From assembly GCA_963698015.1 (NCBI GenBank), contig OY969109.1, positions 2,294,001-2,358,000 of the forward strand: 64,000 nt of DNA, in the 5' to 3' direction. The DNA comes from VAXT01 sp963698015 (lineage in GTDB: Bacteria > Actinomycetota > Thermoleophilia > Gaiellales > Gaiellaceae). A program made the position numbers and the translations under genes. Below, piece after piece: positions 56,289 to 63,562 of this stretch (positions are counted from its first letter, which is position 1; every line of letters starts with the position of its first letter). The notes under the pieces were generated by a model. It saw nothing but the letters and a program-made list of their open reading frames with translations. It had not been told where the DNA came from and made no database searches.

Positions 56289-56840
56289 GATCAGGCCGCA
56301 GTAACGCGCGGTGTTGGGCCACGGGTAGTAGCCCCGGCCGCTGCGGTGCGCGCGCTCGGCGACCCACATCTGCTCGAGCGGTGTCCAGTGGTCGGCCGTG
56401 CCCTTGATGCGCAGGAGCTGGGCTCCGTACGTGTGCTGGAAGCCGAGATCCATCTGGAGGCCGCCGTAGTAGGGGCCGCTGGGATCGTTCCACGAGCCCT
56501 CGTGGCGGTGGATGCAGAGCCAGGCAGACATGTGCGGCGGATGCGCTGCCAGGCGGCGTGCCCGCTTCGCGCGGTGCTTCCAGAGATTCCTGACCCAGAC
56601 CTTGTACCCGTGGCTCGGATCCTTCACCGCCGCGCGCGTCGCCGGCGTGCGGCGGAGCCCCATCACGGACTGCCAGCGCCAGGTCACGCGACGATAGTGG
56701 TCGATCTGGCGGGCCATGCCGCCGTCGGACGGGATCACGCGCACGACATGGACGGCCTTCTCCTTCGCGTCGGCCGGGCGCGCCGCCGTCAGGGCGAGCA
56801 CTCCCACGAGCGCCAGGACGAGCACAGGCAAAAGCCGCAT
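56286..56840 (-). CDS. secreted transglycosylase/Rpf-like protein
   Basis: 184 aa from ATG 56840; residues 1-25 are a signal peptide (MRLLPVLVLALVGVLALTAA, cleavage near RPADA). The C-terminal 80 residues show a lysozyme-like fold: SAWLCIHRHEGSWNDPSGPY (catalytic Glu in HEGSW), YGGLQMDLGFQHTYGAQLLR, and HWTPLEQMWVAERAHRSGRG ending in ARYCGLI. Cysteines in WLCIH and YCGLI may pair. It probably cuts peptidoglycan outside the cell, like resuscitation-promoting factors. Confidence 0.83.
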   Translation of the reverse strand: MRLLPVLVLALVGVLALTAARPADAKEKAVHVVRVIPSDGGMARQIDHYRRVTWRWQSVMGLRRTPATRAAVKDPSHGYKVWVRNLWKHRAKRARRLAAHPPHMSAWLCIHRHEGSWNDPSGPYYGGLQMDLGFQHTYGAQLLRIKGTADHWTPLEQMWVAERAHRSGRGYYPWPNTARYCGLI

Positions 56841-56977
56841 TGAATGTCGGAGCAAAAGAACCCCTTCGTTTTCCGGGCCCGAGTGCTCGCTCGCGGACGA
56901 CAAGCCGCAGTGTCGGAGCAAGCCCCTGGGCGGGCCCGGGGATCAGTGTCAACCGTGTAAGACCGGGACGTTAGCGG
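56841..56977 (-). promoter_or_regulatory. structured-looking leader of the transglycosylase-like gene
   Basis: On the minus strand this leader holds two copies of TTGCTCCGACA (near 56919 and 56854) and complementary GGGCCCG tracts that could fold against each other. rpf-like genes in actinobacteria often have a c-di-AMP (ydaO) riboswitch, but I cannot align its conserved core here, so only the direct repeats and pairing are claimed. Confidence 0.3.
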
Positions 56978-57604
56978 TTAGTTAGCGCGCCGGCGCGGAG
57001 AGACTGTAAAACCTCCGTAAAGAAGAAGTGCTGCAATTGCCACGAAAACGGCCGTTTTCGCAGCACCCAAGCCGGATAGCGCGGTGCCAAGGGCGGCAAC
57101 GCCGACCCCGGCCAGGATGAGCCCGTTTCCGAGTGGCCGACGCCTGATCGTGATGATCGCCACAGCGACGACGGCCAGCGTGCCGACCGTGTTCGCGACG
57201 ATCGCCACGAACCGCGCCGGGAAGAAGTCGAGGTGGTCCTGGGCGGCCGGGATGCTCTCGCCGAAGGCTCCGTGCAGCGGAACGGCGATCGCAATCCCGA
57301 TCGCAAGCCCGACGTAAATGAACGCCGGCGCGATTATGCGTTTCCATCCATAAAGCAGGAGCGACCCGACGCCGAGCAGCGGCGCCGTCAGCAGGGCGCC
57401 GAACAGGTAGTAGACGCGGAACGCGCGCGCGTCCCAGCCGGCGGCGGCGCCCCAGGTGAGCGCGGCCGAGGCCGTCGCGTAGGCGAGGAGCGCGGCCGAC
57501 CAGGCGGCCAGCTCCGGCCTGCGGCTCGCCCGCCAGCGTCCGGCAACCGCGCTCGCCAGCCGGAGCGAGAGCAGCGCCGCACCGAACGCGAAGAGCGCTT
57601 CCAC
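56978..57604 (-). CDS. integral membrane protein
   Basis: 208 aa from GTG 57604, seven bases behind a minus-strand TAGGCT; the open frame continues upstream but is Arg/Ser-rich and unsupported. Six to seven hydrophobic segments: EALFAFGAALLSLRLASAVA, AWSAALLAYATASAALTWGA, YYLFGALLTAPLLGVGSLLL, APAFIYVGLAIGIAIAVPLH, FVAIVANTVGTLAVVAVAII, GVAALGTALSGLGAAKTAVF. No transporter or enzyme motif recognised. Ends in a basic tail SPRRRAN. Confidence 0.65.
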   Translation of the reverse strand: MEALFAFGAALLSLRLASAVAGRWRASRRPELAAWSAALLAYATASAALTWGAAAGWDARAFRVYYLFGALLTAPLLGVGSLLLYGWKRIIAPAFIYVGLAIGIAIAVPLHGAFGESIPAAQDHLDFFPARFVAIVANTVGTLAVVAVAIITIRRRPLGNGLILAGVGVAALGTALSGLGAAKTAVFVAIAALLLYGGFTVSPRRRAN

Positions 57605-57611
57605 GGAGAGG

Positions 57612-57617
57612 AGCCTA
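57612..57617 (-). promoter_or_regulatory. -10 element TAGGCT (minus strand), leaderless
   Basis: Seven bases from GTG 57604. Confidence 0.5.
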
Positions 57618-57738
57618 AGGCGCTGACTCGTCAGCGCCGACCAAGGAGGCCAGCGTCGGCTCGGCCGACGTGGCCGTCCGACGCACCTTCTGTGAAGCGC
57701 GGCGGTCCGGCCTTCCCACCGGACGGGCTCGAGCGAGC

Positions 57739-57744
57739 TAGGCT
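57739..57744 (+). promoter_or_regulatory. -10 element TAGGCT, leaderless
   Basis: Nine bases from TTG 57754; drives the aminotransferase-serA unit. Confidence 0.5.
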
Positions 57745-57753
57745 CAGAGGCGC

Positions 57754-58905
57754 TTGGCCGAGAAGCGCTACCTGATGACGCCCGGGCCGACACCGGTCCC
57801 GCCTCAGGTGCTGGCCGCGATGGCGCTTCCGATCGTCCATCACCGCAGCCCCGACTTCAGGCCGACGTACCGGCAGGTGCTCGACCGCCTGCAGGACGTC
57901 TACCGGACGCAGAGCGAGGTCCTCCTGTACACGGCCTCGGGCACAGCGGGCCTCGAGTCCGTGGTCGCGAACCTGACCTCGCCGGGCGACCGCGTCGTCG
58001 TCGTGTCCGCGGGCTACTTCGGCGAGCGCTGGGCCGACATCGCCCAAGCGTACGGCTGCGCGGTCGAGCCCATCGCCTACGAGTGGGGCGAGACGCCGTC
58101 CGCCGACGACCTCGCGGCCCGGCTCGCCGAGCTCGGCGGCGCGAGCGCGGTGCTCGTCACGCAGTCGGAGACCTCGACCGGGGTCGTGTGCGACGTGCGT
58201 GCTCTCGCCACAGCCGCGAAGGAGGCCGGTGCGCTCATCGCCGTGGACGCGATCTCGAGCCTCGGCGCGGTTCCCTGCGAGACGGATGCGTGGGGGCTCG
58301 ACTCGGTCGTGTCCGGCTCGCAGAAGGCGCTCATGTCGCCGCCCGGCCTGATGACGGTCTCCGTCTCGGACGCGGCGTGGACGGCACGCGAGAGCGCGGC
58401 CGCACCGCGCTTCTACCTCGACTGGGAGCGCACGCGCAAGGCGCAGGAGTCGCTCGACGCGGCCTTCACGCCGGCCGTCTCGATCGTGATGGGGCTGAAC
58501 GTGGCGCTCGGCCTGATCCTCGAGCGCGGCCTCGAAGCCGCCTTCGAGGAGCACGTCCGGCTCGGGCGCGCGTGCCGGGAGGGCGTGAAGGCGATGGGCC
58601 TCGAGCTCTTCTCGCCCGACGACGACAGCTCCGCGGTCGTGACCACGGTCCGTGTCCCCGAGCCGGTCGACGGGTCGCAGCTCCTGCTCGACCTCCGCGA
58701 CCGCTTCGGGATCACCCTCGCGCCCGGCCAGGGCCCGCTCAAGGGCAAGGTCTTCCGCGTCGGCCATCTCGGCTACTACGACGTCTTCGACATCACGACC
58801 GCGCTCGCCGGGATCGAGCTCGCGCTCGCGGAGACGGGGGCGGACATCGAGCGCGGCGTGGCGGTCACACGGGCGCTCGAGACGTACGAGCACCAGCCCG
58901 CTTGA
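57754..58905 (+). CDS. class V aminotransferase, probable phosphoserine/serine-type aminotransferase
   Basis: 383 aa from TTG 57754. Alanine-glyoxylate/serine-pyruvate aminotransferase group: KRYLMTPGPTPVPPQVLAAM, LLYTASGTAGLESVVANLTS, VTQSETSTGVVCDVRALATA, LIAVDAISSLGAVPCETDAW (Asp to PLP nitrogen), SVVSGSQKALMSPPGLMTVS (Schiff-base Lys in SGSQKAL). It overlaps serA by four bases; this pairing suggests it takes the SerC step (3-phosphohydroxypyruvate to phosphoserine) or serine-glyoxylate exchange. Confidence 0.87.
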   Translation: MAEKRYLMTPGPTPVPPQVLAAMALPIVHHRSPDFRPTYRQVLDRLQDVYRTQSEVLLYTASGTAGLESVVANLTSPGDRVVVVSAGYFGERWADIAQAYGCAVEPIAYEWGETPSADDLAARLAELGGASAVLVTQSETSTGVVCDVRALATAAKEAGALIAVDAISSLGAVPCETDAWGLDSVVSGSQKALMSPPGLMTVSVSDAAWTARESAAAPRFYLDWERTRKAQESLDAAFTPAVSIVMGLNVALGLILERGLEAAFEEHVRLGRACREGVKAMGLELFSPDDDSSAVVTTVRVPEPVDGSQLLLDLRDRFGITLAPGQGPLKGKVFRVGHLGYYDVFDITTALAGIELALAETGADIERGVAVTRALETYEHQPA

Positions 58906-60491
58906 GAGTCCTCGTCCGCGAGCCGATCGCCGAGGCCGGGATCGAGCTGCTTCGCGAGCGCTTCGACGTCGACGTGGACTCGAACGGCGATCTCGCCGAG
59001 ACGATCGGCGGCTACGACGCGATCGTCATCCGCTCCGCGACGCAGCTCGACGCCGCGCTGCTCGCCAAGGCGGACCGGCTGAAGGTGATCGGCCGCGCCG
59101 GCGTGGGCGTCGACAACGTCGACGTCGAGGCGGCCACGCGTCGAGGGATCGTCGTCGCGAACGCGCCCGAGTCGACGGTCATCTCGGCCGCGGAGCACAC
59201 CGTCGGCCTCCTGCTCGCGCTCTCGCGGAACATCCCACAGGCCCACGCAGCGCTCAAGGAGGGTCGCTGGGAGCGGTCGCGGTACGGCGGGCTCGAGCTC
59301 GAGGGCAAGACGCTCGGCGTGCTCGGCTTCGGGCGCATCGGCCAGCAGGTCGCGCGGCGCGCGCGCGGGCTCGAGATGGCCGTCGTCGCATACGACCCGT
59401 TCGTCGCGAAGGAGCGGTTCCGCGAGCTCGGCGTCGACCGCGCGGAGACCGTGGACGACGTCCTCGCCGCAGCCGACTTCATCACGCTGCACCTGCCGCT
59501 CACGGCGGAGACCCACGGCTCGATCGATGCCGCGGCCCTCGCGAAGATGCGCGACGGGGTCCGGATCGTGAACGCAGCCCGCGGCGAGCTCCTCGACGAG
59601 GGCGCGCTGCTCGACGCGCTGAAATCGGGCAAGGTCGCCGCCGCCGCGCTCGACGTCTTCTCCGCGGAGCCGTACTCCGGGCCGCTGCTCGAGCTCGACA
59701 ACGTCGTCGTCACGCCGCACCTCGCCGCCTCGACCGAGGAGGCCCAGGACCGGGCGGGCGTGATCGTCGCCGAGCAGGTCGCGGCCGCGCTCGAGGGCGC
59801 GCTCGTCACGAACGCGGTCAACATCCCGTCGATCGGCGCGGAGGACATCGAGGTGCTCGGCCCGTTCATCCCGCTCGCTGCGAGCCTGGGCCGGCTGGCG
59901 ATGGAGCTGGCGAGCGGCCGAGCTGAGCGGTTCGAGCTCGCGTACTACGGCGCGCTGGCCGCGTACGACACGAGGCTGCTGACGGTCGCGGCACTGAACG
60001 GAGCGTTCCAGGGACGGGCCGACCAGCCCGTGAACTACGTCAACGCCCCGGTGATCGCGGCCGAGCGCGGAGTCGAGGTCGTCGAGGAGCGCCGCCGCAC
60101 GTCCCGGGACTTCACGAACCTCGTCCGGGTCACGGTCCGCTCCGACGGGCACGAGCTGCGCGTGGCCGGGACGACGATCGGACGCGACGACCGCCGCTGG
60201 CTCGTGAGCGCGCTCGGCTACGAGCTCGAGATGGAGCTGTCGCCGTTGATGGCGATCTTCCGCTACGACGACGTGCCGGGCGTGATCGGCCGCATCGGAA
60301 CGCTGTTCGGCGAGGCCGGGATCAACATCGCGAACATGGCCGTCTCGAGGACGAACCGCGGGGGCAAGGCGCTGATGGCCGTCTCCCTCGACACTCCGGC
60401 GCCGCCCGAGCTCGTGGCCTCGCTCCGTGAGGCGGGCATGGACGACGTCTACGTGATTCAGCTGGGTGCCGATGAGCAACACGTGGCCTGA
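58902..60491 (+). CDS. serA: D-3-phosphoglycerate dehydrogenase
   Basis: 529 aa from TTG 58902 (TTGA overlap), the long form with an intervening domain and a C-terminal ACT domain. VIGRAGVGVDNVDVEAATRR, VLGFGRIGQQVARRARGLEM (NAD motif), RIVNAARGELLDEGALLDAL (catalytic Arg), VVTPHLAASTEEAQDRAGVI (His). The ACT domain VPGVIGRIGTLFGEAGINIA, NMAVSRTNRGGKALMAVSLD allows serine feedback. First step of the phosphorylated serine pathway. Confidence 0.95.
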   Translation: MRVLVREPIAEAGIELLRERFDVDVDSNGDLAETIGGYDAIVIRSATQLDAALLAKADRLKVIGRAGVGVDNVDVEAATRRGIVVANAPESTVISAAEHTVGLLLALSRNIPQAHAALKEGRWERSRYGGLELEGKTLGVLGFGRIGQQVARRARGLEMAVVAYDPFVAKERFRELGVDRAETVDDVLAAADFITLHLPLTAETHGSIDAAALAKMRDGVRIVNAARGELLDEGALLDALKSGKVAAAALDVFSAEPYSGPLLELDNVVVTPHLAASTEEAQDRAGVIVAEQVAAALEGALVTNAVNIPSIGAEDIEVLGPFIPLAASLGRLAMELASGRAERFELAYYGALAAYDTRLLTVAALNGAFQGRADQPVNYVNAPVIAAERGVEVVEERRRTSRDFTNLVRVTVRSDGHELRVAGTTIGRDDRRWLVSALGYELEMELSPLMAIFRYDDVPGVIGRIGTLFGEAGINIANMAVSRTNRGGKALMAVSLDTPAPPELVASLREAGMDDVYVIQLGADEQHVA

Positions 60492-60960
60492 GCCGGTCGA
60501 GCGCGTCTCCGCGTTCCTGCGGCGGATGGGCGTCGAGGCGCGGGTCGAGGAGTTCACCGAGGGAACGCCGACCGCGGCCGACGCGGCGCGCGCGGTCGGC
60601 TGCAAGCTCGGCCAGATCGTGAAGTCGCTCGTCTTCGACTGCGGCGGCCGTTGGGTGGTCGCGCTGATTCCCGGCGATCGGAGGGCCGATGCGGTGAAGA
60701 TCGCCCGCGCCGCGGGTGCGGCCAGGGCCAAGATCGCCTCGCCCGCCCAGGTGGAGAAGGCGACGGGCTTCGTAGCGGGCGCCGTCGCTCCGTTCCCGCT
60801 GCCGAACGTCGACCGCGTCTTCGTCGACCGGAACCTCCTCTCCCACAAGCGTGTGTGGGTCGGAGCCGGTTCCCCGAGCCACATGGCGGAGGTTTCGTCG
60901 GCCGACCTCGTCCGCCTTGCGCGCGGACAAGTGATGGACGCCGTCGAAGCCGCCACGTAA
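60472..60960 (+). CDS. YbaK/EbsC-type aminoacyl-tRNA deacylase
   Basis: 162 aa from ATG 60472, overlapping the end of serA; GTG 60466 is possible. RVSAFLRRMGVEARVEEFTE, DAARAVGCKLGQIVKSLVFD (conserved Lys in IVKSLVF), VVALIPGDRRADAVKIARAA, EKATGFVAGAVAPFPLPNVD (GxxxGxxxPF motif) and RVFVDRNLL, WVGAGSPSHM. It removes wrongly attached amino acids from tRNA (Pro/Cys type). Two palindromes follow before ilvE. Confidence 0.86.
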   Translation: MSNTWPEPVERVSAFLRRMGVEARVEEFTEGTPTAADAARAVGCKLGQIVKSLVFDCGGRWVVALIPGDRRADAVKIARAAGAARAKIASPAQVEKATGFVAGAVAPFPLPNVDRVFVDRNLLSHKRVWVGAGSPSHMAEVSSADLVRLARGQVMDAVEAAT

Positions 60961-60974
60961 TCTTTGAGCACCAA

Positions 60975-60999
60975 CAGTGACGGTCACAGTGACGGTCAC
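60975..60999. promoter_or_regulatory. tandem GTGACGGTCAC palindromes upstream of ilvE
   Basis: GTGAC-G-GTCAC occurs twice (60977-60987 and 60989-60999) as part of a 12-bp direct repeat. They lie 27 bp before the ilvE start, next to or inside the promoter. A repressor dimer pair could bind here. Confidence 0.55.
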
Positions 61000-61025
61000 T
61001 GGGACCTGGCCCGAGGAGGCGAGAG

Positions 61026-61964
61026 GTGCGCGAGACCGAGAAGATCTGGATGAACGGCGAGCTCGTCGACTGGGCCAACGCGACGGTCCATGTCGGGACT
61101 CACGGCTTGCACTACGGCACGGGCGTCTTCGAAGGCATCCGGTGCTACGAGACCGAGAACGGCCCGGCCGTCTTCCGGCTGACCGACCACCTGGTGCGCC
61201 TGCAGAACTCCGCGAACCTGCTGTACATGGACCTTCCGTACTCGGTCGAGGATCTCCACGCCGCGTGCATGGAGCTGATCGGCGCGAACGGCCTGCCCGA
61301 GTGCTACCTGCGCCCGATTGCGTTCTCGGGCTACGGGGAGCTCGGCGTCTCGACCGCGGGCAATCCGGTCGACGTCGTGATCATGAGCTGGCCGTGGGGC
61401 GCGTACCTCGGCGACGAGGGCCTGAAGAACGGGATCCGCGTGAAGATCTCGTCCTGGCAGCGCGTCGGCCCGAACACGATCCCGCACGCGTCGAAGGCGA
61501 CGGGTATCTACCTCAACTCGATGCTCGCAGTGACCGAGGCCAACCGCGCCGGCTACGACGAGGCGATCCTGCTCACCGCCGACGGGTTCATCGCCGACGG
61601 CTCCGGCGAGAACGTGTTCGTCGTCAAGGACGGGAAGATCGCGACCCCGCCGCTCGCGACCTCGATCCTGCCCGGGATCACGCGCGACTCGCTGATCCAG
61701 ATCGCGCAGGACCTCGGCTACACCGTCGAGGAGAAGAACCTGATCCGCTCCGACCTCGTGACCGCGGACGAGATCTTCATGACCGGTACCGCCGCCGAGG
61801 TGACGCCGATCCGCGAGGTGGATGACCGCCTCGTCGGGCCGCCCGGGCCCGTGACGAAGGAGCTCCAGACCGCGTACCTCGACACCTGTCGCGGCAAGAG
61901 CGAGCGCTGGGCGCAGTGGCTCGAGTACGCGAAGGTCGGGAACGCGACGCCCGCGGAGGCGTGA
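61026..61964 (+). CDS. ilvE: branched-chain amino acid aminotransferase
   Basis: 312 aa from GTG 61026 with GAGGAGG about ten bases upstream. Fold-type IV PLP enzyme: VHVGTHGLHYGTGVFEGIRC, CYLRPIAFSGYGELGVSTAG, NTIPHASKATGIYLNSMLAV (Schiff-base Lys in ASKATG), EAILLTADGFIADGSGENVF, TSILPGITRDSLIQIAQDLG and EIFMTGTAAEVTPIREVDDR. Last step of Leu/Ile/Val synthesis. A downstream DegT enzyme overlaps by four bases. Confidence 0.95.
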   Translation: MRETEKIWMNGELVDWANATVHVGTHGLHYGTGVFEGIRCYETENGPAVFRLTDHLVRLQNSANLLYMDLPYSVEDLHAACMELIGANGLPECYLRPIAFSGYGELGVSTAGNPVDVVIMSWPWGAYLGDEGLKNGIRVKISSWQRVGPNTIPHASKATGIYLNSMLAVTEANRAGYDEAILLTADGFIADGSGENVFVVKDGKIATPPLATSILPGITRDSLIQIAQDLGYTVEEKNLIRSDLVTADEIFMTGTAAEVTPIREVDDRLVGPPGPVTKELQTAYLDTCRGKSERWAQWLEYAKVGNATPAEA

Positions 61965-63076
61965 GAACCGAAACCCGCGTTCCTCTCTCGCGCCCGCTCG
62001 TCGATGAGCGCGACGAGGAGCTCGTCCTCGACGTCTTGCGCTCGGGCCGGCTCTCGCTCGGGCCGGCGATCGAGCGCTTCGAGGAGCTGCTGGCCGAGCG
62101 GGTCGGCGCGCCGTACGCGGCCGCGGTGTCGAGCGGGACGGCCGGGCTGCACATGCTCTGCCACATCGCGGGCGTCGAGCAGGGCGACGAGGTGATCACG
62201 TCTCCGGTCGCGTTCGTGGCGACCGCGAACTGCTTCATCTTCGAAGGCGGCGTGCCGGTGTTCGCGGATGTCGACCCGCGGACGCTCAACCTCGACCCGG
62301 CGGCGGTCGAGGCCGCGATCACGGAGCGCACGAAAGGGATCGTCGTCGTCGACATGTTCGGCTACCCGTGCGAGCTCGACGAGCTGCGTGCGATCGCGGA
62401 GCGGCACGGGCTCTGGCTGATCGACGACTCCTGCGAGGCCCTGGGAGCGGAGTACAAGGGCGCGCCGATCGGCTCGCACGGCGTCTCGGGCGCGTTCGGC
62501 TTCTATCCGAACAAGCAGATCACGACCGGCGAGGGCGGGATCGTCACGACGCACTCCGAGGAGGAGCGGGAGCTCCTCGTGAGCCTGCGCAACCAGGGCC
62601 GCTCCTACGACTCGCGCTGGTTCCACCACGTGCGGCTCGGGTTCAACTACCGGATCACGGACATCCAGGCGGCGCTCGGGATCGGCCAGCTGGAGAAGCT
62701 CGACCGGATGCTCGGGCTGCGCAGCGCCGCCGCTGCGCGGTACACGGAGCTGCTGGCGGGCGTCGACGGTGTCGAGCCCCCGCTCGCGGACGATGCGGAT
62801 CACAAGCGTTCGTGGTTCGTCTACGTGGTCGAGCTCGCCGAGGGCGTCGATCGCGACGCGGTCGTGCAGGGCCTCTCGGCGGAGGGGATCGAGGCGGGCC
62901 TCTACGTCCCGGCCGTGCATCTCCAGCCGTACATGCGCGAGCGCTACGGCTTCGGCGAAGGCGTGTGCCCGGTCGCCGAAGACGCGTGCTCGCGAACCCT
63001 CGCGCTCCCGTTCTTCCCGCAGATCGAAGCCGCCGACCAGGAGCTGGTCGTGGACGCGCTGCGGGGCGCCCTCTAG
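61961..63076 (+). CDS. DegT/DnrJ/EryC1/StrS-type sugar aminotransferase
   Basis: 371 aa from GTG 61961 (GTGA overlap). VPLSRPLVDERDEELVLDVL, AAAVSSGTAGLHMLCHIAGV, DEVITSPVAFVATANCFIFE, LIDDSCEALGAEYKGAPIGS (Asp), GAFGFYPNKQITTGEGGIVT (Schiff-base Lys in PNKQITTGEGG). Members aminate keto-sugars for surface glycans. Only one such gene is here, without glycosyltransferases. Its TAG stop is formed at the edge of a REP-like element (63075-63192). Confidence 0.9.
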   Translation: MRTETRVPLSRPLVDERDEELVLDVLRSGRLSLGPAIERFEELLAERVGAPYAAAVSSGTAGLHMLCHIAGVEQGDEVITSPVAFVATANCFIFEGGVPVFADVDPRTLNLDPAAVEAAITERTKGIVVVDMFGYPCELDELRAIAERHGLWLIDDSCEALGAEYKGAPIGSHGVSGAFGFYPNKQITTGEGGIVTTHSEEERELLVSLRNQGRSYDSRWFHHVRLGFNYRITDIQAALGIGQLEKLDRMLGLRSAAAARYTELLAGVDGVEPPLADDADHKRSWFVYVVELAEGVDRDAVVQGLSAEGIEAGLYVPAVHLQPYMRERYGFGEGVCPVAEDACSRTLALPFFPQIEAADQELVVDALRGAL

Positions 63077-63192
63077 GGGTCAGACCCCTTTACAAATTCG
63101 CGGCGCCGACCTCTCGACGATCCCTTTCGCTCCACGGTCGTGCTGAGTCCTGTTGCAGAGTTGGCACTGTTTCTTCGCGGGGTCTGACCCCG
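63075..63192. repeat. REPIN-like element: inverted pair of GGGGTCAGACCCC palindromes
   Basis: GGGGTCAGACCCC within 63075-63089 and GGGGTCTGACCCC within 63178-63192, in inverted orientation, enclose 88 bp that have no coding sense. The same palindromes appear in the other order at 49656-49719. It touches the DegT stop on one side and the promoter of the RemA-like gene on the other. Confidence 0.75.
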
Positions 63193-63198
63193 TAGAGT
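63193..63198 (+). promoter_or_regulatory. -10 element TAGAGT, leaderless
   Basis: Seven bases before ATG 63206; it starts immediately after the REP-like arm. Confidence 0.5.
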
Positions 63199-63205
63199 TC
63201 CGCTC

Positions 63206-63562
63206 ATGGCGGACGCTGGCCGGATGATCTTCCTCGGCTTCGGCAAGTACGCGCGGGCGGACAAGATCTACGCCGTCGAGCCGATCGTCGGCAAGGAGCG
63301 AGGGGGAGGGCACCGCACCCGGGTCTGGATCGAGGGCGTTCCCGACCCGATCATCGCCGGCCGCACCGAGCGCACGATCCTCCACGACATGGGCCAGGAC
63401 GCCGCGATGAGCGCGCCGATCATCGACGAGGCGCTCAAGCTCGCGGAACGGATCGTCGAGGACGCCGACAAGGGACGCGTCGACCTGAACGACCTCGGCC
63501 GCCGCGCGCGCCGCCTGCTCGAGAAGACATCCCGTCCGACCGACGGCGAACAGCTCTTCTGA
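63206..63562 (+). CDS. RemA/DUF370-like protein
   Basis: 118 aa, leaderless ATG. The N-terminal half resembles the RemA/DUF370 fold: RMIFLGFGKYARADKIYAVE, PIVGKERGGGHRTRVWIEGV, PDPIIAGRTERTILHDMG. RemA proteins are DNA-binding regulators of biofilm matrix genes in Bacillus. The C-terminal half is a charged helix (EALKLAERIVEDADKGRVDL, NDLGRRARRLLEKT). The match is from memory and moderate. The next gene overlaps its stop through CTGA. Confidence 0.55.
   Translation: MADAGRMIFLGFGKYARADKIYAVEPIVGKERGGGHRTRVWIEGVPDPIIAGRTERTILHDMGQDAAMSAPIIDEALKLAERIVEDADKGRVDLNDLGRRARRLLEKTSRPTDGEQLF

Noticed and set aside
56841..56977. ydaO (c-di-AMP) riboswitch before the Rpf-like gene
   Set aside because: Expected from the gene type, but the conserved core could not be aligned by eye. 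Only the direct repeats and complementary tracts are listed.
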